NCBI GenBank assembly: GCA_937880545.1
Contig: CALFKA010000103.1
Location: 1-22,816, forward strand
DNA: 22,816 bases
Direction: 5' to 3'
From: an uncultured Clostridia bacterium
GTDB lineage: Bacteria > Bacillota > Clostridia > Peptostreptococcales > Acidaminobacteraceae
The position numbers and the translations under genes were made by a program. Below are positions 1 to 7,112 of this stretch, piece by piece (position 1 is the stretch's first letter; every line of letters starts with the position of its first letter). The notes under the pieces are model-generated. The model had not been told where the DNA came from and did not search any database. It worked only from the letters and a program-made list of their open reading frames with translations.

Positions 1-54
1 CTCATAACGTCTCCCTTCCTTCGTCATTATACTCTGTGAGGGGGATTGTTTCAA
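1..54 (-). promoter_or_regulatory. Promoter, ribosome site and start codon of a leftward gene that leaves the window
   Basis: On the minus strand, -35 TTGAAA (49-54) and -10 TATAAT (26-31) are separated by 17 bases, close to the sigma-A consensus. A GGGAG ribosome site follows, then an ATG at 5-3, so only the first codon of the gene is visible. The predicted transcript start near 19 leaves a leader of about 15 bases. Nothing can be said about the product. Confidence 0.75.
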
Positions 55-77
55 TTTGGCTCAGTTGACGGTTTGTC

Positions 78-106
78 TTGCGGAATTGTGTTTTCCTGCC
101 TATGAT
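78..106 (+). promoter_or_regulatory. Probable promoter of the metallophosphoesterase gene
   Basis: TTGCGG (78-83) and TATGAT (101-106) are separated by 17 bases. Transcription would begin near 113, immediately before the ribosome site AGAGGTG (114-120), giving a leader of only about ten bases. A better TTGACG at 65-70 lies too far upstream to pair with this -10. Confidence 0.45.
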
Positions 107-123
107 ACTAAAAAGAGGTGATC

Positions 124-936
124 ATGAAAAAGACGCCGAGAAGACATTGGCGACCAATTGCTTTGTTTGCTCTTATGGTTTTTATTCTCATGGGTTTTCG
201 TGAAAAGCTTCAAGTGACAACAGTGGAGCTAAAAAAAGAGAATGCCGTGCGGCTTCTACTTCTCAGTGACCTGCACGCTACGGAGTATGGTGAGAACCAG
301 GTGGAACTGATCAAAGAGATCGAGAGCTTGACTCCGGATGCCATCATGATAGCGGGAGATCTCTTTGATGAGCGCAGAGATACCGCACCCGCCTTTGCAC
401 TTGTGGAAGGGATTGTTCCTTTGGCACCCGTCTATTATGTCTGCGGAAATCACGACCTTCAGTTTCACCATTACCACTCCCTTTTCTCTCAGCTAGAGGA
501 ACGAGGCGTTGTCGTGCTCCACGGAAAAACAGAGGTACTGAACGTGCGGGACAGAGTGATCTCTGTCAGCGGACTCATCGATCCTTTGTCGATCTCTCAC
601 CGTGAACTCTTTGGCTACCGAACACATCTGGAAAATCTCATGGATCTTCCTGAAGCGGATACCCACGTGCTTCTTGCCCATCGCCCCGAGTATATCTCTC
701 TGTACAGAGAGTTCCCCTTCGATGTCGTGCTAGCGGGACATACACACGGTGGTCAGGCGCGTCTACCTTTTTCCAGGAGGGGACTCATCGCTCCCGGACA
801 GGGACTCTTCCCTTCTCTGAGTGGCGGTGTCTATCCATATGAAGAACTCACACTGGTGATCAGTCGAGGACTGAGCCGCTTTCGCACTATGCCCCGTATC
901 TACAACCCACCGGAGCTGGTGCTGGTACTGCTCTAA
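124..936 (+). CDS. Membrane-anchored metallophosphoesterase, YkuE type
   Basis: This is a calcineurin-like phosphoesterase of 270 residues. Residues 11-25 form one hydrophobic segment after a basic N-terminus, so it is probably a signal anchor with the enzyme domain outside the membrane. The dinuclear metal motifs appear in order: DLH (D49, H51), AGD (D79), GNHD (108-111), a histidine in LLAHRPE, and GHTHGGQ. The GHTHGGQ ending is typical of the YkuE-like group, some members of which cleave UDP-diacylglucosamine or other phosphodiesters; the substrate here is unknown. I chose the ATG at 124 because the in-frame GTG at 118 lies inside the ribosome site. The gene stands alone behind its own short promoter. 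Its stop codon overlaps that of the convergent phosphatase gene by three bases. Confidence 0.85.
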   Translation: MKKTPRRHWRPIALFALMVFILMGFREKLQVTTVELKKENAVRLLLLSDLHATEYGENQVELIKEIESLTPDAIMIAGDLFDERRDTAPAFALVEGIVPLAPVYYVCGNHDLQFHHYHSLFSQLEERGVVVLHGKTEVLNVRDRVISVSGLIDPLSISHRELFGYRTHLENLMDLPEADTHVLLAHRPEYISLYREFPFDVVLAGHTHGGQARLPFSRRGLIAPGQGLFPSLSGGVYPYEELTLVISRGLSRFRTMPRIYNPPELVLVLL

Positions 937-1394
937 TCTTCTTTTCGCTGCATGCTCTTGAGGAGTCCGCTACAACCTTTTACGACATCCATATAGGTTC
1001 TTGAGAAGTCTCCGGTGTACCACGGATCGTCAATGTCATCGCCCTCCCCGGCAAAATCCATCAGCAGGTGGATTTTTTTCTTTGGGTCTCCCGCAAAAAT
1101 CTTCTTCATATCATAGAGGTTTTCTCGATCCATGCCGATGATCAGATCGAAATGCTCATAATCTGACTTCCTCAGCGGCCTCGCATATTTTGCACCCTGA
1201 GGGATATTCTTTTCCCTCAGTTTCTTTCTTGTTCCCGGATGTACCGGATTGCCTCGCTCTTCGCTCGTCGTCCCGGCAGACTCAATGTGAAAAGATCCTT
1301 CCAGTCCATCCCTTCGGATGAGGTCCTTCATCACAAACTCCGCCATGGGGGAGCGGCAGATATTCCCGTGACACACAAAAAGAATTCTCTTCAA
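933..1394 (-). CDS. Low-molecular-weight protein tyrosine phosphatase
   Basis: The protein has 153 residues, the usual family length. The P-loop CHGNICRS (residues 8-15) carries nucleophile C8 and phosphate-binding R14. The general acid is D123 in DDPWYTGDF near the C-terminus. Family members remove phosphate from tyrosine, or from arginine in the YwlE branch; I cannot separate these from sequence alone. The start is TTG at 1394, eight bases after a clear GGAGG, and no in-frame ATG lies near it. The gene is monocistronic and converges on the metallophosphoesterase with overlapping stop codons. No terminator is visible in the overlap, so the two transcripts probably run into each other. Confidence 0.9.
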   Translation of the reverse strand: MKRILFVCHGNICRSPMAEFVMKDLIRRDGLEGSFHIESAGTTSEERGNPVHPGTRKKLREKNIPQGAKYARPLRKSDYEHFDLIIGMDRENLYDMKKIFAGDPKKKIHLLMDFAGEGDDIDDPWYTGDFSRTYMDVVKGCSGLLKSMQRKED

Positions 1395-1482
1395 TGATAC
1401 TTCCTCCGCATTAAGTAATCGCCCACTTTCATGTTACATAAGGTAACGAAACTACTCTCACTTAAACTATTGAGAGAAAAGA

Positions 1483-1683
1483 ATGCATCAGTTAACTCTT
1501 CTCCACGCCACAGTGGACAGTTTTCAAGAAGGTACTCATATTATAGACTTGGAAGGGCGCATCGTCTATACCAATCAGGCGTATCGGACTTTTTTGGGGC
1601 TTACCTTACTTTCCAAAGCTGCTTTTCAAACGAAAAAATCTCAAAAACAGTCTATTACTTTCCCTATTATTGGTATATACTAA
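1483..1683 (+). pseudogene. PAS-domain fragment, truncated regulator or sensor
   Basis: The 66-codon frame begins at ATG 1483. Its first 38 residues read as the front half of a PAS sensor domain: a helix with VDSFQEG, then IIDLEGRIVYTNQAYRTFLGL, the strand-turn-strand and N-x-A-Y pattern of PAS folds. After residue 40 the likeness is lost, and the frame ends in a basic, non-PAS-like tail with no output domain. Neither of the other forward frames restores one. This looks like the relic of a longer PAS-containing regulator, for example a sigma-54 activator or histidine kinase, although expression as a mini-PAS protein cannot be excluded. Two inverted repeats (1433-1447 and 1455-1476) precede it, and the ribosome site is weak. 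It lies directly upstream of the six-gene operon. Confidence 0.55.
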
Positions 1684-1687
1684 AGAT

Positions 1688-1709
1688 AATGAGCGAGTGC
1701 TCACTCATT
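1688..1709 (+). promoter_or_regulatory. TetR-type operator in the promoter of the SCP2/aminotransferase/transketolase operon
   Basis: This is a 22-base dyad in which 9 of 11 base pairs are symmetric. Its core is TGAGCGA-N4-TCACTCA. It follows a possible -10 TATACT (1676-1681) and so covers the expected transcription start; the -35 is poor. The layout matches TetR-family operators, including the Bacillus FadR box TGAATGA-N4-TCATTCA as I recall it. The obvious candidate to bind it is the TetR protein encoded last in the operon. That pairing is inference. Confidence 0.65.
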
Positions 1710-1727
1710 TATTGAAAGGAGGCTATT

Positions 1728-2486
1728 GTGAAGGACGATCTCACACGAGCAGGCGTATCTCTCCATGGTGTTTTGCGCAACATGGAAGATCTGTGTCAGC
1801 TCGACTCAAGCGCCAGAGACTTAATTTCTTCTACGGCTCTGGCCGTGCGTTTTGATGTGCCGGGCCTCGAGGCATTGACCCTGAACTTTCTCCACGGACA
1901 ATGCCGGGCATTTACCGGCTCACAGGGACACCGCGACATTCACCTGCGCTTTTTATCTCCTACACATTTTCTCGCCATGATGGAGGGGAAAAGTCAACCC
2001 ATACCAACAAAAGGCCTTTCAAAGATCGGTTTTATGACGGGAGAATTCTCTACCTTGGCAAAGCTGTTAGAGAACTACCTCCTGGCCGATGGGGCGAGTC
2101 TGGAAGATCCTCATTTTCGTAGGATAAATACGATCCTTTCCGCTTATATCGCTTTCTTCGGACTTTCTCAGGTTGCCAATCTTTCTCCTGTAGGAAAGAT
2201 TCTTGCCTCCGGCATTGAAGACGGCGATATGGATATCGATGTCATAGGCGGCCCCGGCATTCATCTACGCTTTCAGGGAGGAAAGAGCAAGACTATCAAA
2301 GGACTCTCTCCCTCACCCAAAGCCCGAATGGTCTTTAAAGATCTTAAGACAGCGGGCGCGATCCTTCTTGGGGAACGCGACAGTTTTGCCGCCATTGGCT
2401 GCGGAGAGCTTGCCATCTGGGGACGCGTGCCGATGATTGATCAGCTCAACAAACTCCTCGGGCTCTTGCCGGTCTATCTGAGTTAG
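1728..2486 (+). CDS. SCP2-like (sterol-carrier-fold) protein, first of two in the operon
   Basis: The protein has 252 residues and no signal peptide or obvious membrane helix. It seems to hold two SCP2-like units. One is at about residues 35-100. The second is at about 165-252, where RMVFKDLKTAGAILLGERDSF and the following GELAIWGRVPMIDQL resemble the last strands and helix of an SCP2 domain. This fold binds long hydrophobic ligands in a tunnel; no catalytic residues are expected or seen. The start is GTG at 1728, five bases after a perfect AAAGGAGG. It is the first gene of the operon, eight bases before the aminotransferase gene. The domain call is from strand pattern and motif memory, so the family is moderately sure and the ligand is unknown. 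A second protein of similar size and plan lies at 5613. Confidence 0.55.
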   Translation: MKDDLTRAGVSLHGVLRNMEDLCQLDSSARDLISSTALAVRFDVPGLEALTLNFLHGQCRAFTGSQGHRDIHLRFLSPTHFLAMMEGKSQPIPTKGLSKIGFMTGEFSTLAKLLENYLLADGASLEDPHFRRINTILSAYIAFFGLSQVANLSPVGKILASGIEDGDMDIDVIGGPGIHLRFQGGKSKTIKGLSPSPKARMVFKDLKTAGAILLGERDSFAAIGCGELAIWGRVPMIDQLNKLLGLLPVYLS

Positions 2487-2494
2487 GGGGAACC

Positions 2495-3742
2495 ATGAAA
2501 ACATATGTATATCCTAAAAGTCAGGCGCTGTTTGAGCGTGCCACGAAGGTGATTCCCGGGGGAATCTACGGTCACCTCGGGCCTAGTAACGGTTGCTTCA
2601 TCCCCGTAAGCGCCTATCCGTTTTACCTCTCTCGCGCCGAAGGTGCCTACATGTTTGATATCGATGGCAACAAGTTCATCGACTATATGTGCGCCTACGG
2701 TCCCAATATCCTCGGCTACAACCACCCCGAAGTAGATGCCGCTGCGGCTGCCCAGCAAAAGCTGAGTGATGTCACGACTCTGCCGGGAAGTAAGATGGTG
2801 GAGTTGGCGGAATTACTGGTGGATACGGTAGACAGTGCCGATTGGGCATTCTTTGCTAAAAACGGTGGAGATGTGACATCGCTGGCTGTCATGACGGCAC
2901 GCGCCGCTACCGGAAGGAAAAAGATCATTAAGTTCAAAGGTGGCTACCATGGCGTAGCTCCCTGGACGCAAGCTTATGGAAATCCCGGCATCTTACAGGA
3001 AGATGTGATGGAAGTCATCACGATCCCCTTTAACGACTTAGAAGCTCTCTCTCTCGCTGTGGACGCAAATCCGGGACAGATTGCGGGGGTCATCGCCACT
3101 CCCTACCATCATCCGGCGCTCGCCGACAATGCGCTTCCCGAGGAAGGATTCTGGCAAGGTGTGCGGGATCTGTGTACAGAAGAAGGCATCGTCCTCATCA
3201 TCGACGATGTGCGCTGCGGTTTTCGATTAAGCGTCAACGGAAGTGATGCATACTACGGCTTTGAAGCCGACCTCATCTGCTTCTGTAAGGGGCTTGCCAA
3301 TGGCTACAATATTTCCGCCCTCTGCGGAAAAGAGGAATTCAAAGGTGCCGTGAGCTCTGTGTTCTACACGGGAAGTTACTGGCTCTCGGCTGTCCCCATG
3401 GCTGCCGCCCTCAAGACGATCGAGCTCCTCAAAGAGATGGATGGGCCTGCGATCATGCGAAGACTCGGCCTGCGCCTGACAAAGGGACTGGAAGAAGCGG
3501 CACAGAAGAAGGGATTCAACCTGCGTGTAACGGGAGAGCCCTCCATGTGGAATATGCGCCTGACAGACGACGAGTCGGGCATCCTGCACCAAAAATGGGT
3601 GTCAGAGTGCGTCCGCAGAGGCGTATTCTTCTGTAACCACCACAACTTGTTTATCAATACCGCGATGACTGATAAGGACATCGATTTTACGATTGAAGTG
3701 GCCGAAGAGGCCTTTGATGTCCTGAAGCGGGAAGGGAGATAG
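2495..3742 (+). CDS. Class III PLP-dependent aminotransferase, glutamate-1-semialdehyde-aminomutase-like
   Basis: The protein is 415 residues, full length for fold type I class III enzymes. The PLP lysine is K265 in CFCKGLANGY. The pyridine-nitrogen aspartate is D237 in IIDDVRCGFR, and the cofactor-stacking region includes GGYHG at 149-153. The usual SGTEA phosphate loop is replaced by NGGDVTS (123-129), as in some sugar or polyol aminotransferase branches, which argues against a true HemL in heme synthesis. No other heme gene is nearby. It would transfer an amino group to an aldehyde or ketone; the substrate is unknown. The stop lies two bases before the transketolase N-half gene, so the product may be made and used together with the transketolase. 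The ribosome site is GGGGG before ATG 2495. Confidence 0.85.
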   Translation: MKTYVYPKSQALFERATKVIPGGIYGHLGPSNGCFIPVSAYPFYLSRAEGAYMFDIDGNKFIDYMCAYGPNILGYNHPEVDAAAAAQQKLSDVTTLPGSKMVELAELLVDTVDSADWAFFAKNGGDVTSLAVMTARAATGRKKIIKFKGGYHGVAPWTQAYGNPGILQEDVMEVITIPFNDLEALSLAVDANPGQIAGVIATPYHHPALADNALPEEGFWQGVRDLCTEEGIVLIIDDVRCGFRLSVNGSDAYYGFEADLICFCKGLANGYNISALCGKEEFKGAVSSVFYTGSYWLSAVPMAAALKTIELLKEMDGPAIMRRLGLRLTKGLEEAAQKKGFNLRVTGEPSMWNMRLTDDESGILHQKWVSECVRRGVFFCNHHNLFINTAMTDKDIDFTIEVAEEAFDVLKREGR

Positions 3743-3744
3743 AG

Positions 3745-4605
3745 ATGGCGCTGAGCGCACAGGAAATCCTCCAGCTGGAGACAAAGGCAAATGAACTCCG
3801 GCATACCATTGTCGACACTGTACTCTGGGCAGGAAGTGGCCATCTGGGAGGCTCTCTCAGTATGATCGATGTCGCTACCCTCCTCTATTATCACTACATG
3901 AAAATTGACAGAGACAATCCTCACTGGGAGGACCGCGACCGCTTCATCCTCTCAAAAGGACACGCAGGAATTGGCTTTGTATCGATTCTCTCGGACTTGG
4001 GCTTTATCAAAAAGGAAGACTTGAAACAGTTCAATCTTACGGGAAGCCATCTGGGTATCCACCTCGATGCAACCAAAGTGCCGGGAGTGGACGCCTCGAC
4101 AGGTTCTCTGGGGCACGGGCTCTCCATTGCACTGGGCATGGCGCTCGCCGCCCGGCAACTCGGTAAGGACTACCGCACCTTCTGTATCTTAGGAGATGGC
4201 GAATGTAACGAAGGCAGTGTGTGGGAAGCAGCGATGGCCATCAGCCACTACAAAGCGAGTAACCTCCTCACGATGGTCGATAGAAATCACGCGATGATCG
4301 ACGGCCCAACCGAAGAGGTCATGGCGCTTGAACCCTTCGCTGACAAGTGGAAAGCCTTTGGCTTCCACACAGAAGTCGTCAATGGTCATGACTTTGCAGC
4401 CATGGCAGAGGCGATCGAAGCTTCATTTGAAAGGGAGCAACCTACCTGTCTGATCCTCGACACCATTAAAGGCGCCGGAGTCGACTTTGCCGCCGGAGAC
4501 TACCGCTGGCACTATGGCGCCATCAATGAAGAACTCGCGCAGGAAGCGCACCGTTCGCTCGATGCTTATCATCAGAAGCGACTAGGCGCCGTGAAAGGAG
4601 CGTAA
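3745..4605 (+). CDS. Transketolase, N-terminal (thiamine diphosphate binding) subunit
   Basis: This is the N-terminal half of a split transketolase, 286 residues, the usual size. The thiamine diphosphate motif starts at GDG (150-152) and ends at N181 in VDRNHAMIDG. Active-site histidines lie in GSGHLGGS (H33) and SKGHAG (H73), with a further GSLGHG at 120-125. The enzyme moves a two-carbon ketol unit between sugars or onto other aldehydes; it needs the C-terminal partner encoded next, one base after its stop. Split transketolases are often committed to special pathways, such as apulose or sulfosugar breakdown, rather than the pentose phosphate pathway. The GAAGGGAG ribosome site lies inside the end of the aminotransferase gene, so translation is probably coupled. 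Confidence 0.92.
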   Translation: MALSAQEILQLETKANELRHTIVDTVLWAGSGHLGGSLSMIDVATLLYYHYMKIDRDNPHWEDRDRFILSKGHAGIGFVSILSDLGFIKKEDLKQFNLTGSHLGIHLDATKVPGVDASTGSLGHGLSIALGMALAARQLGKDYRTFCILGDGECNEGSVWEAAMAISHYKASNLLTMVDRNHAMIDGPTEEVMALEPFADKWKAFGFHTEVVNGHDFAAMAEAIEASFEREQPTCLILDTIKGAGVDFAAGDYRWHYGAINEELAQEAHRSLDAYHQKRLGAVKGA

Positions 4606-4606
4606 C

Positions 4607-5611
4607 ATGGGACTCACCTATACGAGCCTGGACACGACAAAACTCTCCACCGCCGAAGTCTATGCACAGGCGCTGAGTGAGCTGGCTGCCCAGGATGAAA
4701 GAATCGTCGTACTGACTTCCGACCTCGCCAAGTCTACCAAGATCGGCGGGTTCCGCGAATCCTTCCCTGAACGCTTCTATAATGTAGGGATTGCTGAGCA
4801 GAACATGTTTGGTATCGCCGCCGGCATGGCCGCAAGCGGATTGATTCCCTTCACCTCCTGCTTCGCCATCTTCAATGCTTGTCGCGGACTTGACCAGGTC
4901 CATACCGACATCTGCTACCCGAATCTCAACGTCAAGATGATCGGCTCTCATGCGGGTACATCTTTTGGTCAAGCCGGTTCAACTCATCACTCGACAGAAG
5001 ATATCGCCATCCTCCGCTCCATCGCCAATCTCACCGTTCTTGTCCCGGCTGATGGCATGGAGACGGCCGCCTGCGTCGAAGCAGCGGTCGCGCATGAAGG
5101 CCCGGTCTATATCCGTATCAACCGAGGATTTGACCAGATTGTGTATAGAAGTCCCCTAGAGGATTATCAGATCGGAAAGGCCAATGTTCTCCACGAAGGT
5201 AGTGATATGACCTTTATCGCCTGTGGCAGTGCCGTCTTTACCGCCTTGCAGGCAGCTCGAGAGCTCGAGAGCCTCGATGGTCTCAAAATACGAGTCCTTG
5301 ACATGCATACGATCAAGCCCCTCGATGTCGAAGCGGTCAAAAAAGCTTTAAAAGACACTCGCCGCATCATCACCGCCGAAGACCACACGGTCATCGGGGG
5401 ACTGGGGGGCGCCGTCGCCGAAGTCATTGCCTCGAGTGGCATGGGCTGCGCTTTCCGCCGACTCGGGCTTCAGGACACTTTCAGCGCCATCGGCTATCAC
5501 GAAGACCTCATGCATCTACATGAAATCGATGTCGACGGGATCATGAAGAACGCCCGGGAAATGATGAAGATCGAATTCGAAGAGGACGACGACTGGGTAG
5601 ACGAGGTGTAA
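4607..5611 (+). CDS. Transketolase, C-terminal subunit
   Basis: This is the C-terminal half of the split transketolase, 334 residues. It contains the pyrimidine-binding domain, with the conserved glutamate E64 in VGIAEQNMFGIAAG that activates thiamine diphosphate. The transketolase C domain follows from about residue 190, with the DMHTIKPLD and EDHTVIGGLGGAVAE signatures. It forms the active site together with the neighbouring N-half and is not active alone. The ATG at 4607 is one base after the previous stop, with AAAGGAG as ribosome site. The C-terminal tail is unusually acidic (EFEEDDDWVDEV). The length is slightly above the common 310-320 residues because of this tail. The acceptor and donor sugars cannot be read from sequence. 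Confidence 0.92.
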   Translation: MGLTYTSLDTTKLSTAEVYAQALSELAAQDERIVVLTSDLAKSTKIGGFRESFPERFYNVGIAEQNMFGIAAGMAASGLIPFTSCFAIFNACRGLDQVHTDICYPNLNVKMIGSHAGTSFGQAGSTHHSTEDIAILRSIANLTVLVPADGMETAACVEAAVAHEGPVYIRINRGFDQIVYRSPLEDYQIGKANVLHEGSDMTFIACGSAVFTALQAARELESLDGLKIRVLDMHTIKPLDVEAVKKALKDTRRIITAEDHTVIGGLGGAVAEVIASSGMGCAFRRLGLQDTFSAIGYHEDLMHLHEIDVDGIMKNAREMMKIEFEEDDDWVDEV

Positions 5612-5612
5612 T

Positions 5613-6392
5613 ATGAAACGCAATGACTTTTATACAGCGAGACTCTTCCTCGACTCGGTTCTTCCCGTATTTAAAGAACTGGCCATGGGAGAGAAAAAGA
5701 AGCTGTTCAAGGGACAAAGCGGTATCATACAGATCTCAGTGAAGACCACACAAGGCGTATGGGGAACACACTTTGTATTGGAAAACGGGGAGATGAAAAC
5801 CGTGCTAGGCGTAGCGGATCATCCTGATGTTTGCCTCCACTTCCCTACCACAAGGAAGTTCAACGCCTTCTTCAAAGGAACATCAAAAAAGCTTCCGAAG
5901 ATCACCGGATTCAAAAGACCCAGGTTGTTAGCGGCTACCTTCATCACCCTCTTGAGAATGGCTTCTCTTCTCGGCGCCAAAGAAGCACCGAAGGATCCTG
6001 AAGAGCAAAAACTCCTCACGAAGCTTCTCTTCTATCTTCTCAGTTCCGGCATCAGCACCCTGAACAAAGCGGGTCATCCACTAGTTAAAGAGTGGACACA
6101 GAGAAGCCCCGACCGCGTCTATGCGTGGATTGTCGATGAGGAAGAGGAACTGGCAGCCCATATCCGCATCAAAGCGGGTAAGAGTCGATCGGCAAGAGGC
6201 CGCTACACCAGAAGTCAGCCCTTTCTCACCATGCGCTTTGCAGATGTGGAGAGTGCACTGGGTATACTACTTCAGACGGGAGACCTCCTGCAGATGACGA
6301 TGGATGAAAAACTGATCATGGAGGGTGCTCCTGAATACGGAGCGAAACTAGGAGACCTGATGATGCTGGTAGGAAGCTATATTCAGGCCTGA
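5613..6392 (+). CDS. SCP2-like (sterol-carrier-fold) protein, second of two in the operon
   Basis: The protein has 259 residues. Its first unit (about 30-105) runs ISVKTTQGVWGTHFVLENG, then a DHPDVCLHFPTT strand and an FFKGTSKKLPKITG segment. This is the usual SCP2 order of strand, GE turn, 'dpdv' strand, helix, and 'GK...i.G' end. A basic helical linker (about 105-150) follows, and a second SCP2-like unit (about 165-259) ends in KLIMEGAPEYGAKLGDLM. No signal peptide is visible. It shares the double-unit plan of the first operon gene, so the two may form a complex or carry substrate and product. The ATG lies one base after the transketolase stop, behind GAGGTG. The linker residues 100-120 are hydrophobic enough for membrane contact. 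Function unknown. Confidence 0.55.
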   Translation: MKRNDFYTARLFLDSVLPVFKELAMGEKKKLFKGQSGIIQISVKTTQGVWGTHFVLENGEMKTVLGVADHPDVCLHFPTTRKFNAFFKGTSKKLPKITGFKRPRLLAATFITLLRMASLLGAKEAPKDPEEQKLLTKLLFYLLSSGISTLNKAGHPLVKEWTQRSPDRVYAWIVDEEEELAAHIRIKAGKSRSARGRYTRSQPFLTMRFADVESALGILLQTGDLLQMTMDEKLIMEGAPEYGAKLGDLMMLVGSYIQA

Positions 6393-6400
6393 AGGTGACC

Positions 6401-7060
6401 ATGGAAAAAACATTTCACAAAGAGAACTTTTTAAAAATCGACGAAGAAAAAAGAGATCGTATCTTTCAGACAGCCATCAGCGAATTTGCAAGCCAGGGCT
6501 ATAACGCTACCAATATCAATATCATCGCAAAGAAAGCCGGAATCAGTATCGGAAGCTTGTACTCCTACTTTGGGTCAAAAGAAGACCTCTTTCTTGCTAT
6601 GGCGGAAAAAGGTGTACAGATATTAAACCGCGCGGTGGAAGAAATGCTTTCGGTCGACGGCACGCTTGAAGAGACGATAGCGCGACTCCTATGGCTGACG
6701 GTGCGCTATACCAAAGAGCATCCCGATCTCACCAAAATCTATTTGAACCTGAGCACAGAAGAACTGACTCCACTTTCAGAGCGCTTGGCCCAGAAGATGG
6801 AGATCAGTTTCAAAAACTACTACCACACGATGCTCGAAAAAGCCAGAGACCGTGGAGAGATCCCGGAAGACAGCGACATCGACCTGTGCGCCTTCTTCAT
6901 CGACAATCAAGTGATGATGCTCCAATACTCCCTCAGCACAAACTATTACGCCAGACGCCTGGAAGAATATCTGGGCGAACGCGAATTAGAAGACTTGATT
7001 CGGGGAATGTTATCTCACCTGATTGCGAGTGTCTGTCACCGAGAAACAAAGGCAACCTGA
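6401..7060 (+). CDS. TetR/AcrR family transcriptional regulator
   Basis: The protein has 219 residues. The N-terminal helix-turn-helix is clear: RIFQTAISEFASQGYNATN, then IAKKAGISIGSLYSYFGSKEDLF, the family signature. The C-terminal ligand domain is all helical and diverged, so the inducer cannot be predicted. I chose ATG 6401; the in-frame GTG at 6395 is part of the AAGGTG ribosome site. It is the last gene of the operon and probably represses it by binding the dyad at 1688-1709, closing a feedback loop in which a pathway ligand releases repression. That pairing is inferred from operon membership and operator type. Confidence 0.9.
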   Translation: MEKTFHKENFLKIDEEKRDRIFQTAISEFASQGYNATNINIIAKKAGISIGSLYSYFGSKEDLFLAMAEKGVQILNRAVEEMLSVDGTLEETIARLLWLTVRYTKEHPDLTKIYLNLSTEELTPLSERLAQKMEISFKNYYHTMLEKARDRGEIPEDSDIDLCAFFIDNQVMMLQYSLSTNYYARRLEEYLGERELEDLIRGMLSHLIASVCHRETKAT

Positions 7061-7064
7061 AGGA

Positions 7065-7092
7065 AAAATCGGAGGGAAACCTCCGATTTTCT
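7065..7092 (+). terminator. Rho-independent terminator of the TetR operon, probably bidirectional
   Basis: A perfect 11-bp stem (7065-7075 with 7080-7090) with GAAA loop ends in TTTT, five bases after the TetR stop. The A-run on the other side gives a T-run on the minus strand, so it can also stop the convergent metallophosphoesterase transcript, whose stop is at 7113. Confidence 0.92.
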
Positions 7093-7112
7093 ATATGCTG
7101 TATGTTTTGTTT

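Noticed and set aside
1431..1715. 94-codon plus-strand frame over the PAS fragment
   Set aside because: It overlaps the PAS frame out of phase, has no ribosome site and no recognisable domain.
2495..3742. Assignment of the aminotransferase as hemL
   Set aside because: The SGTEA loop is replaced, no heme genes are near, and the operon partners point to another pathway.
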